DNA of 64,000 nt from Polynucleobacter meluiroseus (GTDB taxonomy: Bacteria > Pseudomonadota > Gammaproteobacteria > Burkholderiales > Burkholderiaceae). Below are positions 8,979-17,612 of this stretch, piece after piece. A program made the position numbers and the translations under genes. Positions within the stretch are counted from its first letter, which is position 1. Every line of letters begins with the position of its first letter. The notes under the pieces are model-generated. The model did not search any database. It was not told where the DNA came from and saw only the letters and a list, made by a program, of their open reading frames with translations. The DNA lies in NCBI GenBank assembly GCA_945878885.1, contig CAMCUP010000010.1:1-64000 (forward strand), read 5' to 3'.

Positions 8979-10292
8979 TTAATTACCTAAATTTTTACGA
9001 ATCTTGGCTACCATGTCAGGGGTAGCGTTGGCAGGGGCAGTATTACCCCAACTAGTACGCCCATAATTCGCGATTTCGGCAATTTCTTGATCGTTTAGGC
9101 GGGCTTTAAACGCAGGCATAGCAATGTAATTAGCTCGGGGATGTATGCCGCTAAGCACAACCTTAATAATATTTGCAGGGTCTGGAGCATTCACCACAGG
9201 ATTGCCGGCAAGCGGTGGAATAACCCCAGAAACGCCAGCCCCTTTTGAGAGGTGACAGCCACTACAGTTATCGAGATAGAGTTTGGCACCAATGATTTTG
9301 CTTGGGTCTGGTCCAGCCCTACCGGTATACAAAGAGGAGTTGGGTGGCAAGGATTTTAGGTACACGGCCATGGCATTTAAATCGGCGTCGGTCATGTATT
9401 GCATGCTGTTATGTACTACTTCTCCCATGGGCCCTAACACGACTGTTTTGCCTTTGTAAGAGCCTGTTTTTAAGTACTTAGCAATGTCTTCAGCCGTCCA
9501 AGAACCAAGCCCAGTGGTGATATTGGAGCTTAGGTTGAGGGCAAACCAGCCATCAATTACAGCGCCGGTATACGCTTTTTTCTTCTCGATACCGCCGGCG
9601 ATATCTCGTGGCGAATGACAATCACTACAGTGACCAAAGCCCTCAACTAGATAAGCACCGCGATTCCATGAAGCGGATTTACTAGGGTTGGGTTGATACG
9701 TGCCCTCTTTAAAAAAGAGTTCCCGCCAACCAATCATCGACAGCCGAATATTGAAGGGAAAATCAAGGTGATTCACCTCCACTTGATTACTTACAGCCGG
9801 AACAGTACGTAAATAAGCATAAATTGCATCAATATCTTCGCGCGTGGCCTTGGTATAAAAATCATAAGGCATGGTGGGGTAGAGGTCTTGATGCTTTTTA
9901 TTAATGCCATCATGCAGCGCACGATAAAAATCATTCGCCGACCAAGAGCCAATGCCAGTTTTTACGTCTGGGGTGATATTGGGCGAAAGCATATAACCAA
10001 ACGGGGTGTCGATCCGCAGGCCACCAGCAAAAGGCTTACCGCCGGGAGCTTGGTGGCAAGAAATGCAATCTCCAGCGCGGGCTAGGTACTCCCCTTTTTG
10101 CAATTGCGTCTGGGGCGTTGCGATTGGTGCCACGGTCTTTTGGGCGAGCGCGGGCGCGATGCCTAACGCTACGATGACTGGAAAAAGCAAAGACAACAAG
10201 CTACTCATGAAGGGTTGCAAAAAGCTGCTTTTGCTTGCCTTAACTGAGGCGCAAAAAGAACTAGCAATGGAGTGGGACGGTTGGTTTAGCAA
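8979..10292 (-). CDS. Periplasmic triheme c-type cytochrome (dehydrogenase electron-acceptor subunit type)
   Basis: 437 residues with three covalent heme sites CISCH, CSDCH and CSGCH, each in its own ~110-130 residue cytochrome domain. This is the layout of cytochrome subunits that accept electrons from membrane alcohol, gluconate or aldehyde dehydrogenases and pass them toward the terminal oxidase. A signal-peptide core ending in PALAQ lies at residues ~30-51. The frame opens with TTG at 10292; an ATG at 10208 would give a shorter signal peptide, and neither has a convincing ribosome site. No dehydrogenase subunit is adjacent, so its donor is unknown. Confidence 0.88.
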   Translation of the reverse strand: MLNQPSHSIASSFCASVKASKSSFLQPFMSSLLSLLFPVIVALGIAPALAQKTVAPIATPQTQLQKGEYLARAGDCISCHQAPGGKPFAGGLRIDTPFGYMLSPNITPDVKTGIGSWSANDFYRALHDGINKKHQDLYPTMPYDFYTKATREDIDAIYAYLRTVPAVSNQVEVNHLDFPFNIRLSMIGWRELFFKEGTYQPNPSKSASWNRGAYLVEGFGHCSDCHSPRDIAGGIEKKKAYTGAVIDGWFALNLSSNITTGLGSWTAEDIAKYLKTGSYKGKTVVLGPMGEVVHNSMQYMTDADLNAMAVYLKSLPPNSSLYTGRAGPDPSKIIGAKLYLDNCSGCHLSKGAGVSGVIPPLAGNPVVNAPDPANIIKVVLSGIHPRANYIAMPAFKARLNDQEIAEIANYGRTSWGNTAPANATPDMVAKIRKNLGN

Positions 10293-10465
10293 GGCATTCT
10301 GCCATTCATTAAAAAGATTTAATTACGCGAAACATTATGCCTAAGCTATACAAATTTACAAAATGGTGTCAGCATTTAGGGGTTTTCCCCTAGAGGTGGT
10401 TTGTTTGCCCACTATTGATTTAAGATTATTCGATCACTCAATTAATCCCATATTGAAAGATCGAT
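10293..10465. other. Intergenic region with a short perfect hairpin
   Basis: Non-coding A+T-rich sequence upstream of the cytochrome c gene. It holds a 6-bp perfect inverted repeat TAGGGG-TTTT-CCCCTA at 10377-10392, which could be a small operator or hairpin; no function can be assigned. I see no RNA gene. Confidence 0.4.
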
Positions 10466-10588
10466 ATGAAAGAAAGCTATCCAGAGTACGTTAAGAATAG
10501 ATCAGCTAAGATTTATTTGGCAGGAATCATCATCTTTTCAGTAGCGATTCTAACTATTGTATTTTTAGGTAGCCTGAACTTTTCTTAA
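10466..10588 (+). CDS. Possible 40-aa single-pass membrane miniprotein
   Basis: ATG to TAA encodes 40 residues: a charged N-terminus (MKESYPEYVKNRSAK) followed by one strongly hydrophobic segment of ~20 residues (LAGIIIFSVAILTIVFLGSL). A weak purine run (GAAAGA) precedes the ATG. It lies alone in a 340-base gap between two minus-strand genes. The clear charged-then-hydrophobic pattern favours a real small membrane protein, but nothing except the ORF supports it and I do not recognise a family. Confidence 0.45.
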   Translation: MKESYPEYVKNRSAKIYLAGIIIFSVAILTIVFLGSLNFS

Positions 10589-10631
10589 GCGTGCATTCTC
10601 TTTGAATGGTTTTTGCTACTAGTAGTATCAA

Positions 10632-11567
10632 CTACTGCATATTCAGTACATCAAAAGCGGCTTTTAACCGTTTGGAATAGAGCGCAGTGGTCGCTTTAAT
10701 TTCTTCAGGCGTCCAACTACGATAGCCAGCTCCCGCCTTCATCCCTGTTTTGCCCTCTGCCATTAATTGCGCCAAGCTGGGGGGAATGGTTTGACTATTT
10801 GAAAGCGAAGGGTAAATTTCTTTTGCAGCGTTGGCCATCCCATCCCATCCAGAAATTTCTTTTTGCGTCATTGGCCCAATGGCCGCATAGCGAAAGCCAA
10901 AACTATAACGAACTGCATCATCAATATCGGCGGGAGTCGCGATACCAGCATCCACCAGGGCTAAAGCTTCACGCATCAACGCATGTTGTATGCGGTTGGC
11001 TAAAAAACCAGGAATATCGCGTTTGACTAAGACGGGTTTTTTATGAATTTGACGATACAGTTCACATACTTGTTCCGCAATCGCAAGAGCCGATTTTTCT
11101 CCAAGCACAATCTCAACTAAAGGCACGATTTCTGCGGGCATAAAGTAATGCGCGCCAATCATGCGGTTGGCAGTAGTTAAATTCTGGGCAATTTTTGAAA
11201 TCGGAAAACCAGAGCTATTGCTGCCAATAGGAATATGTGGCGGAACACGCTGATCAAGCGACTGAAAAATCGCCTGCTTCAGTGCTAGATCTTCAGCAAC
11301 CGTTTCAATGACCCAAATACAATCTTGCCAATCAGCCCAAGTATCGAGGTCGCCACCACGTTGTTTCGCCAATAGTGCGCTTGGACTTTGCTCGCAAATA
11401 GCAGAATGGGTCGAAATGGTCTGCGCTAAGGCCACGGCTTTTTGCAGACACTGCGCGACCTTATCTTGATTACGACCCAGAACTAAAACTGCGTATTGCT
11501 CCGCAATAAAGCCAGCAGCAATCCCTGCGGCCATCGTGCCACTACCAATTACTGCAATATAAGTCAT
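10632..11567 (-). CDS. 3-hydroxyacyl-CoA dehydrogenase family oxidoreductase
   Basis: About 311 residues from the ATG at 11567; a TTG 15 nt upstream is the longer alternative. The N-terminal Rossmann domain has GSGTMAAG for NAD binding. Conserved active-site features follow: SNSSGFPIS and the catalytic His in GAHYFMPAEIVPLVEI, then an all-helical C-terminal domain (~185-300) for dimerisation. The family oxidises L-3-hydroxyacyl-CoA or related 3-hydroxy acids with NAD. This is the stand-alone two-domain form, not the fatty-acid-oxidation multienzyme. Substrate is unknown; relatives include 3-hydroxybutyryl-CoA, carnitine and gulonate dehydrogenases. Confidence 0.85.
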   Translation of the reverse strand: MTYIAVIGSGTMAAGIAAGFIAEQYAVLVLGRNQDKVAQCLQKAVALAQTISTHSAICEQSPSALLAKQRGGDLDTWADWQDCIWVIETVAEDLALKQAIFQSLDQRVPPHIPIGSNSSGFPISKIAQNLTTANRMIGAHYFMPAEIVPLVEIVLGEKSALAIAEQVCELYRQIHKKPVLVKRDIPGFLANRIQHALMREALALVDAGIATPADIDDAVRYSFGFRYAAIGPMTQKEISGWDGMANAAKEIYPSLSNSQTIPPSLAQLMAEGKTGMKAGAGYRSWTPEEIKATTALYSKRLKAAFDVLNMQ

Positions 11568-11729
11568 GACGTATTCATCCAAGATGGGTAAGGGTCAATT
11601 CTAAGTCGAAGTCAGGTTAAGGCTGAATAACTGGGTAAGACTCAGAATGGCTGTGGCTAGCTGGGTGGATAGGGCCATAATTATGTTTAAATAGTCTGCT
11701 CAATTCGTGTCATTTAAGGAAAATTTGTA

Positions 11730-12659
11730 ATGTCCATGCATAACCCGTTTCAGCCAGTAGAAAAAATTAAAGCCGAAGTTTTTATGTCGATGCCGGCCAA
11801 GTTTAGAAAAAAATCTCGCACTGGTTGGTCAGACCCGAATCGTCAAAATGCGGAAGTCGAGTGTTTTTTAGAAGGACCTTCTTTTGATCGTGAAGGTAAT
11901 TTATGGTTTGTTGACATTCCCTTTGGCCGCATTTTCCGCATTACGCCTAAAGGCGATTGGGAGTTAGTAACACAATACGATGGCTGGCCGAATGGCTTGA
12001 AGTTTCATCAAGATGGCCGTGCATTTATTTGTGATTATAAAGCGGGCTTACTGGCTTTAGATCCAAAAACTGGCAAGTTAGAAACCATTTTAGGTTCGAT
12101 GTACAGCGAAAACTTTAAAGGCTTGAACGATTTGCACTTTGCCTCAAATGGTGATTTATATTTTACCGATCAAGGACAAACAGGCATTGCCGATCCTACT
12201 GGGCGCGTCTTTCGTTTACGTGCAAATGGTCAGCTTGATCGCTTAGCCTTAAATGTACCGAGCCCGAATGGCATTACCTTAAATACACAAGAAAAACATG
12301 TTTTTGTCGCTGCGACTCGCTCTCAGCAAATTTGGCGCTTACCCTTGATGGCAGATGGCTCAGTATCCAAAACCGGGGTAGCGATTCAGCTAACCGGTGG
12401 AGTTGCTGGTCCTGATGGCATTGAAATGGATTCCGAGAATGGCCTGTTGGTATGTCATCTAGGTATTGGAGTGTGGCGCTTCGATAGCAATATGTTGCCA
12501 ACCCATTTAATTTATTCTGAAAATCCCCATCATCATCATTTAGCCAATTTATGTTTTGGCGGTGATGGTAAAGACGTTTATATTACTGAATCACTCTCAG
12601 GCGATATTTTAAAAGCGCGCCTACCAGTAGCTGGTAAAAAAATGTTTGGTCTTACTTAG
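11730..12659 (+). CDS. SMP-30/gluconolactonase family lactonase
   Basis: 309 residues forming a six-bladed beta-propeller of the SMP-30/LRE type. The metal-site Glu is in FLEGPSFD near residue ~50, with the usual later ligands in GLNDLHF, SPNGITL and GPDGIEMD. The family hydrolyses sugar lactones to aldonic acids in a divalent-metal-dependent reaction. A good ribosome site (AAGGAAA) precedes the ATG. Genes for an Ldh-type dehydrogenase and a Bug solute-binding protein follow closely on the same strand, suggesting a small pathway for a sugar acid or hydroxy-acid lactone. No signal peptide is visible, so it is probably cytoplasmic. Confidence 0.88.
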   Translation: MSMHNPFQPVEKIKAEVFMSMPAKFRKKSRTGWSDPNRQNAEVECFLEGPSFDREGNLWFVDIPFGRIFRITPKGDWELVTQYDGWPNGLKFHQDGRAFICDYKAGLLALDPKTGKLETILGSMYSENFKGLNDLHFASNGDLYFTDQGQTGIADPTGRVFRLRANGQLDRLALNVPSPNGITLNTQEKHVFVAATRSQQIWRLPLMADGSVSKTGVAIQLTGGVAGPDGIEMDSENGLLVCHLGIGVWRFDSNMLPTHLIYSENPHHHHLANLCFGGDGKDVYITESLSGDILKARLPVAGKKMFGLT

Positions 12660-12683
12660 TTTTTATTGAATTTGACGCCACTG

Positions 12684-13733
12684 ATGATGCAGTACATTTC
12701 CTTAGCCACTGCACAAAGTTTCATTACGAATATTTTTATGGCGGTGGGCGTGCCGCCTGATGATGCGGCGAGAGTCGCGCATCTCATGTTGCAGTCTGAT
12801 TTAGCGGGCGCTGATGGCCACGGCTTATTTCGTTTGCCTTCCTATGTGAATAGAATTCAAGCGGGCGGCGTTAATTTACATCCCAAGATGCAAGTTGAAA
12901 AAGATTTCGGCGCCACTGCGCTTTTGAATGGCGATAATGCGCTAGGTCATTTGGTGATGTCACGGGCAGTTGAGTTAGCCCAGGCGAAAGCAAAGCAGTT
13001 TGGTGTTGCTTGGATTGGCAGCCATCATGGTAATCATTCTGGTGCCGCGGCAGTTTATGTGCGTATGCTTGCTGAACAAGGCCTAATCGGTATTTATATG
13101 GCAGTTGGCAACGCAAATCATATGGCACCTTGGGGTGGTATTGATTTATTACTGTCGACTAATCCCCTCGCGATTGCAATACCAGCGGGAAAGCAGCCAA
13201 TTGTATTATTGGATATGGCAACAACGATAGCCGCCTATGGCAAGGTCAAATTAGCCGCGCAAAGGGGCGAGTTGATGCCCGACACTTGGATGATTGATCG
13301 TAGTGGTAAGCCGATTACCGACCCGAAGCGCGCTAGCGAAGGCTCGCTTTTACCAATTGGGGAATATAAAGGCTATGGTTTAGCGCTGATGATTGGTTTA
13401 TTGGCGGGCAGCTTAAATGGTGCTGGGGTTGGCAAAGAGACGATCGATTTTAATGCGCAACAAGCTAGTGCTACCAATACTGGCCAAGCTCTTATTGCGC
13501 TCGACCCCTCTGCTTTTGGTGACCGTGAAGCATTTATTGAGCGGGTCAATCAAGTCGTTCGTGATATACAGCAATCGACTCCCATACCAGGCGGATCAGG
13601 AATTCGTGTACCAGGGGAGGGCGCCGCCCGCACAAGCGAACAGCGACAACGCGAAGGGATTCCCCTATCATTAGAATTATTCAAAACTTTAGATGCATTA
13701 GCTACGGAACATAGCGTTCCACTTTTACTTTAG
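12684..13733 (+). CDS. Malate/L-lactate dehydrogenase (Ldh2) family oxidoreductase
   Basis: About 349 residues from ATG 12684; an in-frame TTG at 12666 would add six. Conserved blocks include DGHGLFRLPSYVNRIQAGG near the start, a His-containing NHSGAAAVY, and STNPLAIAIP. Members are NAD(P)-dependent dehydrogenases with a fold different from classical malate dehydrogenases; substrates include malate, sulfolactate, ureidoglycolate and 2,3-diketo-L-gulonate. It starts within 25 nt of the lactonase stop and is 7 nt from the Bug gene, so it is almost certainly co-transcribed with both. It probably oxidises a hydroxy acid released by the lactonase; this is inference from context. Confidence 0.88.
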   Translation: MMQYISLATAQSFITNIFMAVGVPPDDAARVAHLMLQSDLAGADGHGLFRLPSYVNRIQAGGVNLHPKMQVEKDFGATALLNGDNALGHLVMSRAVELAQAKAKQFGVAWIGSHHGNHSGAAAVYVRMLAEQGLIGIYMAVGNANHMAPWGGIDLLLSTNPLAIAIPAGKQPIVLLDMATTIAAYGKVKLAAQRGELMPDTWMIDRSGKPITDPKRASEGSLLPIGEYKGYGLALMIGLLAGSLNGAGVGKETIDFNAQQASATNTGQALIALDPSAFGDREAFIERVNQVVRDIQQSTPIPGGSGIRVPGEGAARTSEQRQREGIPLSLELFKTLDALATEHSVPLLL

Positions 13734-13740
13734 GAGCATC

Positions 13741-14736
13741 ATGAAAATTCAACTATGGCGCAGGATTCCATTCAGCGCACAAGCCATTTTATTTAGCAGC
13801 TTTATGATATTAGCTGGGTTAATACAACCCGTACTTGCTGCCTATCCTGATAAGCCTATTAAAGTTCTTGTTGGTTATGCACCAGGAAGTTCGACTGATA
13901 TTATTGGCCGCATCATTGCTCAAGACTTAAGTATTACACTGAAACAAACAGTAGTGATTGAGAACCGTGGTGGCGCTGGCGGTAGTTTAGCTGCCGATGC
14001 CGTAGCAAAAAGTACACCTGATGGATATACGATTTTATTTGCCCAGAATGGTTTAGCGATTAACGTAGCGGCCAATCCAAAATTAGCCTTTAATGGTATG
14101 AAAGATTTAATTCCAGTGGTTGGGGTTACAGCAACCCCACATATCTTAGTAGTGAATAAAGAGTTTCAAGCAAAAAATGTGGCCGAACTAATGGCCTTAT
14201 TAAAAGCTAAACCCGGTAAATTAAGTTTTGCCTCGTCGGGTATTGGTAACTCAGATCACATGGCGGGCGAATTATTTTTAGCAATGACTGGGCTGCAGGC
14301 CATTCATGTGCCCTACAAAGGGGGATCGCCTGCGGCTACCGATGTTTTAGGTGGCCAAATTGATTTTTATTTTGCTGGCATGCCGGTTGGTCTGCCTTTA
14401 TATAAAGGCGATAAGTTGCGCGCTTTGGCAGTAACTAGCAAGCAGCGCTTTACTAGCACGCCGGAGCTACCAACCATGAATGAGGCGGGGGTGCGCGGCT
14501 ATGACATGACTTTATGGCAGGGTGTTTTTGTACCCGCAGGCACGCCTAAGGAAATTATCAATTTACTAAGCACCACGATATTAAAGTTGCTTGAAGATCC
14601 TGAAACTAAGGCGCGCCTGAATAAGGCAGGTGTACAAATAGCCCCAATGAATCAAACCCAATTTAGTGAGCTTTATTTTTCAGAGATTGCGCGTTGGAAG
14701 CAAGTCATGGAGAAAACTAATATTAAGCTTGAATAA
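13741..14736 (+). CDS. Bug/TctC-family periplasmic solute-binding protein
   Basis: 331 residues with an N-terminal signal peptide (ending about LAAYP) and the Bug signature VGYAPGSSTDIIGRI plus ENRGGAGGS; ITKPDGYT-like and VPYKGGSPA motifs follow. These proteins bind carboxylates in the periplasm and normally hand them to TctAB permeases of tripartite tricarboxylate transporters; most Bug genes in these bacteria have no linked permease, as here. A strong ribosome site (AGGAG) precedes the ATG, 7 nt after the Ldh gene. It likely captures the substrate of the lactonase/dehydrogenase pair. Confidence 0.93.
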   Translation: MKIQLWRRIPFSAQAILFSSFMILAGLIQPVLAAYPDKPIKVLVGYAPGSSTDIIGRIIAQDLSITLKQTVVIENRGGAGGSLAADAVAKSTPDGYTILFAQNGLAINVAANPKLAFNGMKDLIPVVGVTATPHILVVNKEFQAKNVAELMALLKAKPGKLSFASSGIGNSDHMAGELFLAMTGLQAIHVPYKGGSPAATDVLGGQIDFYFAGMPVGLPLYKGDKLRALAVTSKQRFTSTPELPTMNEAGVRGYDMTLWQGVFVPAGTPKEIINLLSTTILKLLEDPETKARLNKAGVQIAPMNQTQFSELYFSEIARWKQVMEKTNIKLE

Positions 14737-14777
14737 AGCCTGCACGATGAACCCTGTTTTCGTTTTAGAGCTCTAAT

Positions 14778-15065
14778 TTAGTATGTGGTGCAGGTATAGG
14801 TATGAATGACTGGAAATCGGTCATTTAAGGTCGAGCGTACTTCTGAAATAGTTGCGCCCTTTTTACCTAATTTTTTACATTCCTCAATTGCTACCGCCAT
14901 CACTTCTTCATCTTTGGCGGTGGCAACTGTTTGAACGCCCACTCGACCATCGGATGTTTGCACTGCCCTGAAATTATTTTTTGAGGTACTACATCCACTT
15001 AAAATAGCGCTTGTAGTAAGAGCGAGTAAGAGCAGTCTTGACGAAGGTAGGCAGGAGGTTTTCAT
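14778..15065 (-). CDS. Small predicted lipoprotein, unknown function
   Basis: 95 residues. A lipoprotein signal peptide ends in a good lipobox (ILSGC, Cys at ~25). The mature part is short and polar, with two further cysteines (ECKKLG and TYTC) that could form a disulfide. I do not recognise a family. It is convergent with the Bug gene on the other side and lies downstream of the ABC exporter on the same strand, 34 nt away, so it may share that transcript. Confidence 0.75.
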   Translation of the reverse strand: MKTSCLPSSRLLLLALTTSAILSGCSTSKNNFRAVQTSDGRVGVQTVATAKDEEVMAVAIEECKKLGKKGATISEVRSTLNDRFPVIHTYTCTTY

Positions 15066-15099
15066 CAGATGTAAAACACTATTTTAGTGGAGTCTTCAC

Positions 15100-16896
15100 T
15101 TAAGCGGTGAATTGTAATTTAGCTAGGCGTGCATAAAGACCATTTTTTTCAAGCAACTCTATATGGGTGCCTTGCTCTACGATACGACCTTCGTCGATAA
15201 CAATAATCCGATCGGCGCGCAAGACAGTTGCAAGGCGATGCGCAATAATTAAAGCTGTTTTTCCGGGTAGTAAGGCATTAAGGGCTTTTTGCACTGCGCG
15301 CTCCGATTCGGCATCGAGAGATGCGGTGGCTTCATCTAATAGCAAGATGAAGGGGTTTTTTAAAATGGCGCGCGCAATCGAAATACGTTGTTTCTGTCCA
15401 CCCGATAAACGTACGCCGCGCTCACCTAAGAAGCTGTGATAACCCTCCGGAAGTGCAGAAATGAATTCGTCGGCATACGCCATTTTAGCTGCAGCAATTA
15501 CTTCATCATCGGTGGCATTTAGACGACCATAACGAATATTTTCTAGCGCACTATTGGCGAAAATTAATGGCTCCTGAGGAACAATAGCAATAAGGTGACG
15601 TAATTCATCGATGGGCCACTGCTCTAGAGCGCGGCCAAAAATAGTGATGGTGCCGTTCTGAGGCTCATAAAAACGTAACAATAGCGAGAAGATCGTACTT
15701 TTGCCGGCGCCCGATGGGCCTACTAAGGCATAGCTTTGGCCCTTAGGAATTGTGAGGTTTAAATGATCTAAGGCCAAAAATGTCGGGCGCGATGGATAAG
15801 AGAAGGACACGTCTGCAAACTGAATTGCCTCAGTTTGAGTGTCCGCTAAAGCCCCTATCACTTCCATTTGCTGCTTGAGTCGATTAGCTGAATCATCAAT
15901 CCCATGGTGATCAAAGGCGATTGCAGGTTTAGCTTGGATTAATTCAACTAGCCGCTCAGTTGCACCAGAGGCGCGTTGTAAGTCGCCCCAGACTTCTGAC
16001 AAAGCACCAATTGAACCTGATACTAATGCTGCATATAAAACAAATTGGGTTAATTGGCCAATCGTAATTTGTCCCGAGCCTACTTGCAAGGCTCCAACCC
16101 ACAAGACAAAAACAATCACTGAAAATGCGAGCGTAATCGCTAAGGCAGTGAGCATAGAGCGCACTTTGATGCGTTCTTTAGCAACTGCAAAAGCAAGCTC
16201 AACCGCAGCGCGATAACGTTTTTGCTCATAAGGTTCGCGCACAAAAGCTTGTACAGTGGGCATAGCACTTAATATTTCACCTGCAATCGCACTAGCATCG
16301 GCAACCTTATCTTGACTAGCCCGCGACATCTTGCGTACGCGACGCCCAAACGCCCACAGTGGCAACACGGTAAACAATAAAAGGCCCACCATCATTCCAG
16401 CTAGCCAAGGGCTAGTAGCTAACATCATGCCAATACCACCAATTGCCATGACCGCACTGCGTAAGGCTAAGGAAATACTCGTGCCAACTAAAGTTTGAAT
16501 TAAGGTGGTATCGCTAGTAAGGCGTGATAACACTTCTCCGCTTTGTAATGTTTCAAAATAACTGGGGCTTTGTCTCAGGACGTTTTTAAAAACCCGTTCC
16601 CGCATATCTGCAACGACACGTTCGCCAAGCCATGACATAAAGTAGAAGCGTAATGCAGTACCAAGCGCTAAGACTAAAGCGATGACTAGTAGATAAATAA
16701 ATTCACGGTGTATCTCTTGGCTAGTTAAGCCAGTATCTATTAATTGTCGAAAGGCAATAGGCACGGCTAAAGTGGCGCCCGCAGCAACAAACACAAAGCC
16801 AATGGCTAAAATCCATTGCAGACGGTATTGGCGAATAACTTGATAGTCTTTGAGCCAATGGCGAATGCTGCTAATCTTTACAGAGTTTTTACTCAT
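15100..16896 (-). CDS. ABC exporter, fused permease and ATPase (MsbA-like)
   Basis: About 598 residues from ATG 16896; a TTG 36 nt upstream gives the longest frame. Six membrane helices occupy ~30-320, followed by an ATPase domain with Walker A GPSGAGKST, Q loop (VPQEP), signature LSGGQKQRI, Walker B ILLLDEATASLD and H loop IIAHRLATV. It works as a homodimer that exports a hydrophobic compound; MsbA-type lipid flipping or multidrug export are the usual roles. It is divergent from the lipocalin gene with only 56 nt between starts, so the promoters must overlap. Substrate is unknown. Confidence 0.92.
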   Translation of the reverse strand: MSKNSVKISSIRHWLKDYQVIRQYRLQWILAIGFVFVAAGATLAVPIAFRQLIDTGLTSQEIHREFIYLLVIALVLALGTALRFYFMSWLGERVVADMRERVFKNVLRQSPSYFETLQSGEVLSRLTSDTTLIQTLVGTSISLALRSAVMAIGGIGMMLATSPWLAGMMVGLLLFTVLPLWAFGRRVRKMSRASQDKVADASAIAGEILSAMPTVQAFVREPYEQKRYRAAVELAFAVAKERIKVRSMLTALAITLAFSVIVFVLWVGALQVGSGQITIGQLTQFVLYAALVSGSIGALSEVWGDLQRASGATERLVELIQAKPAIAFDHHGIDDSANRLKQQMEVIGALADTQTEAIQFADVSFSYPSRPTFLALDHLNLTIPKGQSYALVGPSGAGKSTIFSLLLRFYEPQNGTITIFGRALEQWPIDELRHLIAIVPQEPLIFANSALENIRYGRLNATDDEVIAAAKMAYADEFISALPEGYHSFLGERGVRLSGGQKQRISIARAILKNPFILLLDEATASLDAESERAVQKALNALLPGKTALIIAHRLATVLRADRIIVIDEGRIVEQGTHIELLEKNGLYARLAKLQFTA

Positions 16897-16952
16897 ATAT
16901 GATGATACTTGTACACTAGTTCTATTAATCAAGCATTGTAGGTGATGAAAAT

Positions 16953-17549
16953 ATGTTGATAAAATTACAAATAAGCGCTCTGTTAAGCCAGATATTAATC
17001 TGTGCTGTCTTGCTGCAGACTAGTGCACTAGCGACTGCGCAAGCTAATGCCCAAGCCAACTTGGTTGTCGAGCTACAACCGGTTAAAACCATACCATCAA
17101 TTGATGTTGCACGTTATTTAGGAACTTGGTATGAGATTGCTAAATTTCCCAATTGGTTCCAGCGAAAATGTCTTTCTGGAACGAATGCGAACTACCAATT
17201 AAAAGAAGATGGCAATGTTAAGGTAACGAATCGTTGCAAAGTTGAGGGCGGTGAAATGGCTCAGGCAATTGGTACCGCGAGGCAGATAGGGGGCGCTACT
17301 TCACCTAAGCTAGAGGTCCGTTTTGCCCCGGATTGGTTAGCAATTTTGCCCTTTGTGTGGGGTGATTATTGGGTGATTGATCTCGATTCCCAATATCAGT
17401 TAGCTGCGGTAAGCGATCCACGGCGAGAATATTTATGGATCTTATCGCGCACGCCAAAAGTAAATCAAAAATCCTATGATGATTTATTACAACGACTTAT
17501 CACGCAGCAATTTGACTTAAGTCAATTAAGTTTCACGCCGCAAGATTGA
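16953..17549 (+). CDS. Bacterial lipocalin (Blc-like)
   Basis: 198 residues with a signal peptide ending near ATAQANAQ. The lipocalin first motif is clear (YLGTWYEIAKFPNWFQRKC, residues ~50-70), as are VTNRC and the closing region VSDPRREYLWILSRTP. Blc-type lipocalins are outer-membrane or periplasmic carriers for lysophospholipids and fatty acids. No lipobox cysteine is seen at the cleavage site, so it is probably soluble in the periplasm. It is divergent from the ABC exporter, which would fit a joint role in envelope lipid handling. Confidence 0.9.
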   Translation: MLIKLQISALLSQILICAVLLQTSALATAQANAQANLVVELQPVKTIPSIDVARYLGTWYEIAKFPNWFQRKCLSGTNANYQLKEDGNVKVTNRCKVEGGEMAQAIGTARQIGGATSPKLEVRFAPDWLAILPFVWGDYWVIDLDSQYQLAAVSDPRREYLWILSRTPKVNQKSYDDLLQRLITQQFDLSQLSFTPQD

Positions 17550-17553
17550 GTCC

Positions 17554-17585
17554 CATTAGCGCATTAGTCCATTAGTACATTAAGG
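17554..17585. repeat. Short tandem repeat, four 8-bp units
   Basis: Four consecutive imperfect copies of CATTAGNN (CATTAGCG, CATTAGTC, CATTAGTA, CATTAAGG) start 4 nt after the lipocalin stop and end just before a hairpin. Probably a slippage product with no coding effect. Confidence 0.7.
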
Positions 17586-17587
17586 CC

Positions 17588-17612
17588 TTGAGTAGTGCTA
17601 GCCGCTACTCAA
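17588..17612. terminator. Candidate bidirectional terminator hairpin
   Basis: TTGAGTAG and CTACTCAA form an 8-bp stem with a 9-nt loop between the convergent lipocalin and Bug genes; the right arm overlaps the Bug stop codon. No immediate T-tract is present in either direction, so strength is uncertain. Confidence 0.45.

Noticed and set aside
9888..10344. Plus-strand frames of 65 and 112 aa opposite the cytochrome c gene
   Set aside because: Shadow frames of a gene with three heme motifs; no ribosome site or recognisable domain.
10377..10392. TAGGGG-TTTT-CCCCTA hairpin as a terminator
   Set aside because: It lies upstream of the flanking gene starts rather than after a gene end, and no T-tract follows; left as an unassigned inverted repeat.
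15077..15089. CACTA/TAGTG hairpin followed by T's after the ABC exporter
   Set aside because: Only a 5-bp stem with a 3-nt loop; too weak to call a terminator.
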